The translations under genes and the position numbers were made by a program. Positions 54,801 to 64,000 of a stretch of 64,000 nucleotides of DNA are shown here, one piece after another. Each line of letters starts with the position of its first letter. Position 1 is the stretch's first letter. The notes under the pieces were generated by a model, which saw only the letters and a program-made list of their open reading frames with translations, did not search any database and was not told the DNA's origin. Source of the stretch: Acanthaster planci (taxonomy: Eukaryota > Echinodermata > Asteroidea > Valvatida > Acanthasteridae); assembly GCF_001949145.1 (NCBI RefSeq), contig NW_019091355.1:3222814-3286813 (forward strand), in the 5' to 3' direction.

Positions 54801-57652
54801 GTGTGCAGAACATGTATGAAGTAACAATACGAGCTCCCTTGGTCCTGTTTTGTTAACCTTAACAGACAGCAGTTCCCAGGCAATTACAGCACCAAGTTCC
54901 CATTCAGGACCCGCGTCAAAAAGTCAACAGCAAAACATCCCAGCTCCCAACATTATTGACATTGCAAGGTACAAAAATATTCCGACTTGTATGCCTCGTG
55001 GCAGCTTGTCAAACTCCACACTCCCGGTCGTCCCATCGAAAATGCTCCCAGCCTTGATTTCATTGAAACATGTTTTGCATCTATTTTTGTTACTGTCACT
55101 CACTTTCAAAGCCCTGCACACCTTCTGCCAAATCAGTTGCGGCAGCCGAAAGAGCCAGGGTTGCTCTAATTGGTTCCACAGACTTGCAGCTGTCTTGGGG
55201 AAAACATGAGATTGCGAGAATTGGGGAGGGATATCCAGGGTCAGTGATTACAGCACTAGATTCTGACCATGGAGGTCTCAGTGAAAACCTGAAAAGCTCA
55301 TGGTTCCTGTGTCCTTGTCAAGTTGGTCACCTTAATGCCCTTAAATTGACCAACAAAAATTATCGAAAGGAGGGGACTGGTTTTATGGAAGGCGGCTTAC
55401 GGGTAGCAGCATTTGTAGTGACTCTGGCTTGTCCACGTACAAGGTGTGAATCACTGTAGGAGTGTAAGATTTCATACCGCATCACATTTGTTTTTACGGT
55501 GTGCTTTATACTGTTACTTTAAACAGGTTTGGATTCAGTGTCTCACCCCTTGTGGCAAACTGGTTCGTCACTGCAGTGTGGTTTCATTTCAGATTTTAAG
55601 AACTCATTATCCTGACCTTGTTGACCAAAAGTGCAACAGTCAGTCTTGAGCCAAGTCTGATATCTCATCAAAACGTTTGCCTTGTTTGTGTAATGATCAG
55701 TGAACCCTGCTGATGCTGGCCTGCTGCTCGCCCTGTGACCATTCATTGCTTCGGTGACCCCTCACCCCAACTTGGATCAAGGCTGTATACATGACCTGTC
55801 CATATGGGGGCTCCTGGTGGTCAGTAGACTTAGAATGACCTTAAGCTGGGTCACAATTAGGCTGGTCTCTCCTCTCCCAGCTGGTCATCAATTAAATGAC
55901 TGATTGGGAGGCAAATCCTTTCTTGCTTCCCAACTCCCTGTACTGGTCTTTCATGGGAAGTGCAGTTTTTGTTCTTTGAAAGCTGTGTTGTGGTAACCAG
56001 TGATTAGTACCAAGTAAACTCATTTTGTTTCAAGAAATGATGTGGCATCTTTAGAGGAATACGGATGAAAATGGACTAGAAACAGCATGATACCGGTGTT
56101 AATTTGCAACCCTGACAGGAACATGTAGCAGGATTGCTTGTTTCTTATTTGATAGCACCACATCAGCATAGCTAAATGCTCACAACGCATCACCTATTTA
56201 ACAGTTTGCAGGACAGGAGAAAGGCTCAATTGAATATTTCAATTCTTGAAGTAATTTGGAATGTCTTAAGATCAGTGCCCACCCTGGCATTGAACCGAGT
56301 AGAGGGAAGAAAACTCATGAGTAGACATGCTCAGCATGGAGTCAAACCCCCAATAGTCGGGAAGGAGGAACATTATTCAGGGCAGCTGGTGCGAGTGAGC
56401 GAACCAGTCTGGAGGAACCGGACAGTTTAAACATTGTCTTTACGTCTAGCCAGGAAGTCAACCCATGTTTGCGCTTGGCGACAGATCAGTAAATCCCTGG
56501 TTACACAGTATGTAATCCGTAGCCCTCTGGCTGGCAGACAACACACACACGATCCCAGACTACCACAGAATCATCTCTTTTTACATGCATGTCACCATGG
56601 AAATGGATCACTGTATGGAAAGTACAGCGGGACATGGAAAAACTAACCGATGCTAGGACATGGCTTACAGACCTTCTATATACAGGTGGATCATTTTATA
56701 AATACATATATATATATAGTTTTCAAGAGGAAACTACAGCCACTCTATTAAAAATAAACTACCAGTACAAAAGTACAAAAGCCCCCTCACTTCCACAGAT
56801 GAGACAGCCTGGTTGTGAAGATTTCAACTTAGTGCATGTTGTACATGCCAAGTCCATACGTGTACATTTGATAATTTTTCCCATAAATGGACTGCCATTC
56901 TGAGCTAAAAAAAAGCCATCTCTTGTCTGAAGACATTCAGTTTGTGTGATCTTTATTTCTTCACCAAACCAAGCCCTAAAAGGGGGGGGGGTTTAATGGT
57001 TAGATATAGCGTCTCTTCCTGCAATCTTGAATTCTCACTACAAGACCCTAGGGGAACCTCAGCCCTGGATTGACAACCCAAGGGAGAAAGGCTCTCCCCT
57101 CTCAGAAGAGCCCTATTGTGTCCCCCATCCCCCAAACAAAATAACCATCACCCAACACCCCACCAGATACATTGTACCTCTGGTGAAGGTTGTCAGGCCC
57201 TAACAGGCAGACCGTGGGGGCCTGCTGCCTTGATTATAAATTGCTGACAGGTCTGAAGCAGGCAGAACAAGATGTTTTCTGTGTTGCCTGTCAGGAGTGG
57301 TGTTTAGGGTTGGCCCTTGGGGCTGACATGGGCGATGAAATGCCACAATGGACAGGCTGTGCTGGACTGTTGGCCTGATGTCTAGAGCCTTGTCCTCTTG
57401 GAGGGCTGGTAAAAGTAGTGGGGAAATTATGGCTTTAGTGCAGGCAGTTCTCCTTCCAAAATCCCCCCCCCAACAATAATAGTTTCTTCACAAAAGTACC
57501 AGTTTTCTGTGCTCCAAAAGTCTGTGGTCAAGAAGGATTTAGAAGGATTTAGGAAATTGGACATGATTCCGGTTTTAAAATCTGTGATCCAACAAGTCAC
57601 TTTTTTTAAAACAAAAATTTAGAAGCCTGTCCCATGTGGGCTTACATTACAT
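45782..57652. other. Noncoding stretch upstream of the first recognised exon
   Basis: No exon is recognised, although the exon supplying the signal peptide and VWC cysteine 1 could be hidden here or further 5'. Hexamer tracts occur at 52258-52274, 53179-53203 and 53247-53262. Bases 53340-53920 are richer in TAAT/ATTA words than their surroundings and free of TACATGTA tracts. Confidence 0.5.
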
Positions 57653-57831
57653 GTAAAGGCCAGTTCATATCCAACGTGAAAGTGAACCCAAACGCGAATT
57701 TGTGACATCAGATGAAATATTCGCATCGCAAATTCGTAAAAGTTGAACATGTTTCAACTTGAATGAAATTTCGCTGCCAATTTTTCCAGACATCAAAATT
57801 AGCTTTGCTTGCAGTATGAACCGACCTTTAC
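57653..57831. mobile_element. MITE-like element with about 17-bp imperfect TIRs
   Basis: The left end GTAAAGGCCAGTTCATAT is matched, reverse-complemented, by the right end (GTAAAGGTCGGTTCATAC when read on the minus strand). The 179-bp interior has repeated CGAATTTG/GCAAATTCG words. I found no clear target-site duplication. The right end lies 266 bp before the first recognised exon. Confidence 0.65.
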
Positions 57832-58097
57832 TCTTTCTTGAATGTTTACTTCTCATATTTCACCCTTGTTCTTGAATTCCTCTCCCCCTGCCGCCCCCTC
57901 TTTCCCTCAAATGTTGAGAGTACGTATATGTACCACGTAGCTCTGTTTTCCCACTTACATTGTTAAAGTTTATGAACTTAAACCATTTCTAACAGGCACC
58001 TATTCCAAATTCATCATATCTGTCCTCCTTACTCAAGAAAATGGAACAATTTTAATATCAACCTTGATTTTTATGTTGTCTTTTATACATTCTGCAG
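57832..58097 (+). other. 3' end of the upstream intron, with acceptor
   Basis: This short noncoding stretch is T- and C-rich. It ends in a polypyrimidine run and CTGCAG, the acceptor of the first recognised exon. Confidence 0.7.
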
Positions 58098-58205
58098 AAC
58101 AACACAGTATGGGAGGTGGACCCCTGCACAACATGCTCGTGTCTAGGAGACCTGGTCATCTGTGAGCCCAAACAGTGCCAAGATCCTAGGTGTGACTTTC
58201 AAGGG
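58098..58205 (+). CDS. FRAS1: Internal exon, VWC module (first half), FRAS1-like extracellular matrix protein
   Basis: This internal exon has 36 codons and is phase 0 at both ends. It encodes the middle of a von Willebrand factor C module, starting NNTVWEVDPCTTCSC and continuing through GDLVIC to PRCDFQG. A pyrimidine-rich tract ending in CAG precedes it, and GG|GTAAGT follows. The six cysteines fit VWC cysteines 2-7 (CxxCxC, then VIC, C, C). From memory, the W..D.C..C.C.GD.VIC.P..C..P.C.F pattern matches the first VWC of vertebrate FRAS1 more closely than chordin, CRIM1 or Kielin modules. FRAS1 is a very large basement-membrane protein working with FREM1 and FREM2 in epithelial-mesenchymal adhesion. 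VWC cysteine 1 and the signal peptide must lie in an unidentified upstream exon. The exon is secure; the FRAS1 name rests on recalled similarity. Another multi-VWC protein is the main alternative. Confidence 0.75.
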
Positions 58206-58537
58206 GTAAGTCTCTCTCAAAACATCTTCAGAGTCCAAAGAAGTACCGGGACTTCCCATACCCCTCTGTACATAAGTCAGCTCCCAAGTCTTTTATTCTA
58301 ATTTCCTCTTTTCTTACAGACCATTAGTGTGTGTGCAAAACAGTAGTGAGCAATAACAGCCTGTTTTGTGCATCAGTGCATTAGCTGTGATAGGGACTGG
58401 AGTATAACATTTTTCTTCAAGCTTTTTGTGGAGGTTCCTTGCAGGATATCTAAGGTTTCACCATTTTTAGGCTTAGAAGGGTTTGAACCCAAGAAATCAG
58501 TGGGGTTAGATACAGTGTCGTATCCATTTGCTAATGG

Positions 58538-58713
58538 CGGAGTTGTAACTAGTCAATAATTTTTCTGACTCAAGTCAGGTTGAGTCATTTCCTGGTGACT
58601 CAAGTCGAGGCGAGTCATTTACCCATCAAGACTCGAGATGAGTCACGTTGCCAAAATTTGTGACTTGAGCTGGTACTCAAGTCGAGTCATTGACTCGTGT
58701 CATTACAACTCTG
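58538..58713. mobile_element. Intronic TIR element rich in GACTCAAGTC/TGAGTCA
   Basis: The left end CGGAGTTGTAAC pairs with the right end (CAGAGTTGTAATGACACGAGTCAAT on the minus strand, in part). Similar sequence flanks both sides (TTGCTAATGG before, TTTTTAATGG after), a possible degraded target duplication. The interior has repeated GACTCAAGTC, GAGTCATT and GACTCGAGATGAGTCA words. The ends resemble hAT-type elements. It lies 332 bp after the 58098-58205 exon. Confidence 0.65.
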
Positions 58714-59059
58714 TTTTTAATGGATGCTGTCTTAGATTCCATACTCACTCTGACGGCATCGTCCACTGAAGCTGTGTACCTGTAAGCCTGGTCCGATTGT
58801 CCTTCAGCCTTTTCCCGACAAATTAATTTATTTTTAAGTCCAACACACAGTTTGGCTTCGTATCTTACAGACATGTAAGTTTTATTTTAATACACATCAG
58901 AAGAGGAGGGAAAATTGCCACATATGATGAGTTCTGACCTCATGGATTGAATGGGAACGATGCATTACAAGAGAACTTATCAAGCTTGAGAAATACGAGA
59001 TGTACACAGCTTTTCATTACGAGTGCCGTATATTTACACGTATGTTACCTGTGGCAGTG

Positions 59060-59420
59060 CATGTCATCTCTCTCCGCATGGCAGACCAATCACAATTTCA
59101 CAAACATCTCATACCTTAACTGAGCCCAGTTGAGTTCTACCCACCGACTTTAATACGGGCAGCATGCGGGCGACCCCACTGCCCCACACTGTGAGCCAGT
59201 TTATTGCCATGTTATGATTGGCGAAGACACCCCCGAGAGATAACATCATTGCCTCGTCAGCACTCCACCGAAGAAGTTCTCCGCTCAGGCCGCAAAAATA
59301 CCAAATCCAATTTTCGCCGTCACGTCATGCTATGTAAATAGCCCGCTGGGGCCACCTGCGTGCGGGCATATCTCCACTGATAAACTTACTACACGGGGAT
59401 TGGCTGCCCATAGAATTACC
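59060..59420. promoter_or_regulatory. Candidate intronic regulatory patch
   Basis: This patch is GC-richer than the rest of the intron, lacks microsatellites and has three CCAAT/ATTGG words (near 59086, 59217 and 59398), a GAGATAA word, a CGTCACGTCA CRE-like word near 59320 and an ATGTAAAT octamer-like word near 59331. Motif clustering alone is weak evidence, and conservation was not tested. Confidence 0.25.
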
Positions 59421-59431
59421 ATACCATCGGT

Positions 59432-59885
59432 AAATTGTTGCAATTGATATCTAACCACCCCAAGATAATGTTGTAATTGCTGAGGGAAGGTGATTGCGAT
59501 GGTCATCCCTTCCTCTGAGAGGGTAATATCAAGCAGTAGGGTGGAAGCCACAGTATTTTTGGTTGGGCCGAGGTCAAGTTCAACCCAGGTTGTTACTCAG
59601 TTTGACAGAGAATTTATTCGTGGCTCGATATTCTCTTTTCTCAATGCAGTTTTGGCTTTCGCAAATTGTGGAAATCGATTTTTAACTACCCTGAGATGTT
59701 ATAATTGCAGGGGAAGGTGATTATGGAGGTTTCTCCACCTTCTGAGAGAGTAATGGCAAATAGTAGGATGGGAGCTACATTTTTTTAAAAACTTTGTCCA
59801 GGTCAAGTTTATTCTAGGTTTCTCAGTTGGACAGAGGCTTCTCTGTGGCTTTGATTCTCTTAAGACAGCTCTTGCTTACATTGAG
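59432..59885 (+). repeat. Diverged 231-bp tandem duplication
   Basis: AAATTGTTG at 59432 and AAATTGTG at 59663 start two copies that share GGGAAGGTGATT, TCTGAGAG.GTAAT, GTAGG.TGG.AGC.ACA, AGGTCAAGTT and GGACAGAG-like words in the same order. Both copies are interrupted by many substitutions, so the duplication is old. Confidence 0.8.
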
Positions 59886-62800
59886 TTTGGAATGGATTGG
59901 GCGCTTAGCACCACAGCCATGCTTACAGCCAAGTACAATGAGGAAGGGATCTGAGCTGTGTAACTCCAAGGACTCTGCAGGGTTTTGTGTGATCAGAATC
60001 CCAGGATTCTTCTTGCACCTGTTTCGCGAGATACCACAGTAACCGGTACCTTAACTTGCCCCCTAGGGTTTGTGTGAAATCATATTGAAATTGGAGGATT
60101 GGGGACTGTTTGGCTAGGGGAATGTTCAACGCTGTGAAGCATGGTTCGTTCTTGACACAGATTTTGAAGCAAGCAAGTCCATAAGGATAAACTTTGAGCC
60201 CACTGAAATTCACTTAAAAGTGGAGTTGTTGTTGATGTCATGCATTTGTTAAGCACATCTCGAGACAGCAATGTTTGTATTCTTTCATGAGCACGCCGTT
60301 TGTTCCTAAAAGGATGCCATCAGGGAAATTCGCAACTTTGGTTCTTGCCATCACAACTTTGCCTGCAATTGGCGACATTTATTTTGAAGACAAAAATGTA
60401 AAATGGCACCAAAAATGGGGATGGAGGTTGGAGAACACAAAAGTCCCAACATTACAGTCAATTTCATTGCAGTATTGGAGAATTGCTGTGCTTCAGATCT
60501 CAAAGCCTGGGTTCCCATGCTGGACAAAAGGTGCCGCACAATCTCATCCACCAAATGCCTAAGTAAACATCGAGCAGTCCCAGTCAGATCCCCGGAAAAT
60601 CTGCTGATGATCTTATTGTAAATATAACAGGAAGGTTCGGGGTCTCTACACCTGTTGGCTTCTGGCGCTGTCTGTCAGCATTCTCATCTGAGGTCCAACG
60701 ACTCTCACGCAACTCCCCAAGTTTTGTCTTACATGTATTTTTACAGCTACCAAGCCCCCCTGTGAAATAAAGACCTGCTCTTTTAGCCGTGAAAGAGTTT
60801 TCCAAACAGCAAAATGTGGAATAGACAGCTTGCTGAATGGCAGAAGAGATATCAGCAGACCAGCACTGGCAATTCTCAACAAATTGATTGTCGGAAAACT
60901 CGGTGTCTAATCCCATGTTCCATGAGTGCACAGACAAAAAGAAGATGGAAACAGAAGGTTGTTTGAATTGGAACACCGGGCAGATAATTTATTTATTTTT
61001 TTTGACCCGTGCTGCAAGAGAACAAACAGTTCAGTCCCAAATCAACTCCAACTTTGTCTTGCAGACAAAGTTCTTGGGCCACATTTCTAAAAAAGTTTTT
61101 TGTGGTTTTTTTGTGGTGAAGAAGAGGAGATGAAACATACTGTCCACAATACAGATACATATATGTCCTGCAAATTGATTGGTCTGTCCAGCGATTAAAA
61201 CCCAAAATCCAAACTCCAACTTACTGAAACCGACCTGTGAAATATTATGATATGGGGGAAAAATAACAAGTTTCAAATCAAGGGTGATAACTCCACAAAT
61301 GTACTTCAAATTACTCAATAGAGAAAAAGTATCCCAGGACCTTTTTCCAATGATGACAATTTGTCCGGATCCTAAATCTTTTCTTGAGTGGCCACCTACT
61401 GTCCAGATTTGACCCCTGGTCTGGACTCTGCTGGTGTCCCTCTCAGGCTCTGAGCATCTAGCCTATTCCTGACCCACAGGAAGAGACCACTCTTGTTCTC
61501 AGGATACAACTGTTTCTAATCGTTTTCGGTTCAGTTCTGATTGGAGTTGACCGGTCAGTTTCGTTTTTCACCCAGAGTGGTGGGAACTACGGAGCTGAAT
61601 TTTTGAGTCTTGATAGCTGAATTCAAAATATTCAACTGAAATTTTCAGCTGGTGTAGAAGTGCCAGTCAGTCAGCCCTTCACTGGAAAGTTTAAATTAAG
61701 CCACTCAGGGCAACCCACATGTTGAAAAACAGAAGCAGAAATGTTACTTCATGCATCTCTAGTTTATATACATGTACAGTGTACATAACACACAGCTTCA
61801 GCTGCTGGCACATAAACTTACTGCGCTTGCTTATGGATGTGACATAGAAACTACATTACATTGCAAACTAAAAGATACATGTACTCAGTAAACCAATTAT
61901 TTCTTTGGTTACTAAGTAATCATTTCTTATTTCTCATCTGTCCTTGTCTTCCCGAAACAGCTTGGAGGTGTTTTGATAGCTTAAGTTTAGGGGTACTTGC
62001 GGCTTTAAGGCCAACAGTATTGGACCTTGCCAACTTTGCGGTTATTCAAGTCCACTTGATGTATGGCCAGTGATACATGGACTGTTTCTACTGCATTTGA
62101 TGCAAGAGGGATCCCCTACAGGATCTGAATGTATCAGTTGCGTGGTTGGGTGTACATGTACATGTCTTCATGTACAATCGGGTGTGAGAACAAATTTCAC
62201 AAACGCCGGTGCCTTGTCATGAAATCTGTACTTGTTTGGTTAGGATTCGGCCAGTTGTTATTTCATGTTGATTTCAAATTGTGTGTTTGTGGAGCAGGGC
62301 TGCTGAATTCCACGCTATCACACACTACATGGAAAATATTTTCACCATTCAGACTAGTTATTCCTCATTGATGTACATGTAAAGAATTTGATGGGTTGTA
62401 AAGTGTTTCTCAAATATTTAAACTTGCTTTACTATTAAACTAACTTAGGTATGCAATTCATGAACTAATAATCTGCATTAAAGTAACATTTCCAATTCTT
62501 AGTTCTGGTAAGTTCAATATTGTTCCAAATCCAACGCCAGCATGCAGGGTCTTTAAAGTCACAACAGTATGAGAAAAAATGTCCAATCCATTTTTTTTTT
62601 TGGGCTGTTGGCAGGGGCATGACTGCAGGGTCCTGGGGTTGAACAGTGTTATCAGCTGATATATTGGGGTTAACTCGACAAAACCTGTAGGGGTGCCATA
62701 CCCCCACCCACTAGTCCCTTCATTACCCACCCTTTCCTATCCCCTCCCCCCCAAGATGGATGGAAGACACCTTCCTGGTACCCAAGCCATCTATCATCGG

Positions 62801-63500
62801 TAGTATTTTAATACATGCATGTACATGTGCCTCCCCTGGGAAGAAAGCGAAAAGCACTTGCCAGTCAATCAAAACTGTTTTTTCTCATGTTTTTCGCTCA
62901 AGGGGTTCGGGCCACATTGAGGCACCTTTAGTAACCTCAATAATTTCTAGGTATTGAAAACTGGTAACCCTACGCCTGAGGCGGATGTAATTCAATGAAG
63001 ATACATTTCACACTGCACGTCACCATATCTAAGGTGCAAGAGGAGGTCATACGCCTTGTTATTAGCCAAGCCAACATGTAAGGGGTCCCTTGTAATCCAT
63101 GGCTAAGGTTTGCTGACTCCATTTTCGTTTCTTGTCAAAATGGGGATGGAGTGTCTTGGGTGCAATTTTCACGTGGTGCCTACCACCTGTTTTTGCAAGT
63201 TGCAGGACAAAGTCATCAAGTTCCTGGTTTATTATTATTCCATTCTACAGTGCTTCTGGCAATGTGTCGTCTTACCCAGATATCATTTGGGTGGAAGGGG
63301 GGGTTGCCATTTTTGACATTGGCAATGTTAATTATAGTGCATGTTTCATTTGCTTGGTTACAAAGAACGTTTCTCTTTAATGCGATCGTGAGATTGTATT
63401 TGTAAATTAAAAAAAGTTCAGTCGTTTCTGTAAATGCATCACTCCTAGTATGATGTTTAAATTGAAAATATTTTGCTTGTTATTTCTCACTTTCGAACAG

Positions 63501-63590
63501 GGGGAAACGTTACGCATACAGCCCAACAGATGCTGCCCAGAATGTGCGCCCGGTGCAGGCTCCTGTGAATACCAAGGAGAAATAGTAGGG
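63501..63590 (+). CDS. FRAS1: Internal exon, VWC module (second half) and start of next VWC, FRAS1-like
   Basis: This exon has 30 codons, phase 0 at both ends, so it joins in frame to the exon at 58098-58205. The translation begins GETLRIQPNRCCPECAP and ends GSCEYQGEIVG. CCPEC is the hallmark end of a VWC module (cysteines 8-10), and GSCEYQG is the typical opening of the next VWC (cysteine 1, aromatic residue, glycine). The acceptor is a T-rich stretch ending in AACAG at 63500, and the donor is GTGAGT at 63591. The GE.L.I..N.CCPEC pattern is what I recall from FRAS1 VWC1. Opening a second VWC shows that the gene encodes tandem VWC modules, as the FRAS1 N-terminus does before its furin-like and CSPG repeats. 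The next exon lies beyond the window. Confidence 0.75.
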
Positions 63591-64000
63591 GTGAGTTCAT
63601 TGGCTGATTGTCAGGTTTTAACAAGCAAGCTGATTGGAGGGAATTGGTAGTCGAGCTATCGAAGGGGCATCGACATGAAAGGAAAAACCCCCAGAAAGGA
63701 GTCCTTCCACCATGCATACTGCAAATGATCAGCTGCGTGGATCAGTTATTGCTTAATGTGGCAATGAGCAACATCAGACCTGCTGAAAGTGCAGTTGGTT
63801 TTTACCAGCTTTTAGGGTTCGGGGTGATTTTTCTCTTGGCGGGAGCCAGATAGACCAACCTCACAAAATTAGCAAGTAATTTTTGTTCATTTTTCCATTA
63901 GTCGCATCTAGCCACCTGCCAAATGGGATTTCAAAGAATGGCTTACCATCTTGGATGTCTTTTAATTCCATTAAAAGTGGGAAGAGGGCAATTACATTTG
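63591..64000 (+). other. Start of the next intron (incomplete)
   Basis: The intron begins with the consensus donor GTGAGT. No sequence before the window end resembles the W....C..C.C continuation expected for the second VWC module, so the following exon lies outside the window. Confidence 0.65.

Larger units (their letters stand above)
58206..63500 (+). other. Intron between the two VWC exons
   Basis: This 5,295-bp phase-0 intron runs from GTAAGT to CAG and splits the VWC module after its seventh cysteine. It contains a TIR element (58538-58713), a GC-richer patch (59060-59420), a diverged tandem duplication (59432-59885), a minus-strand open stretch of unclear origin (60584-60976) and a few TACATGTA words (for example 62152-62166). 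I see no further exon in it. Confidence 0.7.

Noticed and set aside
58475-58495. GGGTTTGAACCC, resembling a tRNA B box
   Set aside because: No A box or cloverleaf arms around it.
60584-60976. 130-codon minus-strand open frame, with further open pieces down to about 59923
   Set aside because: Could be a decayed mobile-element ORF, but it has no motif I can name, several stops and frame changes, and lies in an intron of the + strand gene.
61905-61930. TCTTTGGTTA word resembling the start of miR-9
   Set aside because: Only the first ten bases agree and the flanks do not form a suitable precursor hairpin.

Overview
This is eukaryotic nuclear DNA: there are no operons or long uninterrupted genes, ORFs are short and scattered on both strands, introns follow GT-AG, and the sequence is moderately AT-rich with many homopolymer runs, microsatellites and TIR-type repeats. 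The only protein I recognise is an extracellular von Willebrand factor C (VWC) module that closely resembles the first VWC of FRAS1 (Fraser extracellular matrix protein). With the saturation by the words TACATGTA and TACCGGTA, this suggests a marine invertebrate animal, perhaps a deuterostome such as a cephalochordate, echinoderm or hemichordate. The species is inference; I cannot fix it from the sequence alone.

Layout. Bases 1-58097 (about 58 kb) hold no exon I can support. They are best read as upstream intron and/or 5' flank of the FRAS1-like gene. This stretch has two assembly gaps (9177-9745 and 45679-45781), many (TACATG)n tracts, a 14-bp array (8306-8375), a ~70-bp minisatellite (13702-14053), a ~230-bp direct repeat pair (2373-2609 and 4277-4554), an inverted pair of a ~450-bp hAT-like element (6385-6800 and 29404-29856), a 184-bp MITE with 18-bp TIRs (20314-20497), two hairpins (30126-30208 and 37061-37142) and a third MITE-like element (57653-57831).

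From 58098 the + strand carries two phase-0 exons, 58098-58205 (36 codons) and 63501-63590 (30 codons). Spliced together they encode cysteines 2-10 of one VWC module plus the first cysteine of the next. The 5.3-kb intron between them holds a TIR element packed with GACTCAAGTC/TGAGTCA words (58538-58713), a GC-richer patch with CCAAT and octamer-like words (59060-59420) and a diverged 231-bp tandem duplication (59432-59885). The exon with the signal peptide and VWC cysteine 1, and all exons after 63590, were not found or lie outside the window.

The most interesting signal is the pair of homologous elements at 6385-6800 and 29404-29856. They differ by an exact 6-bp insertion that turns a TA into TACATGTA. 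This raises the testable idea that the over-represented TACATGTA and TACCGGTA words are footprints of TA-targeting (Tc1/mariner-like) transposon excision, and that repeated cycles built the (TACATG)n arrays. Ordinary microsatellite slippage is the default alternative.
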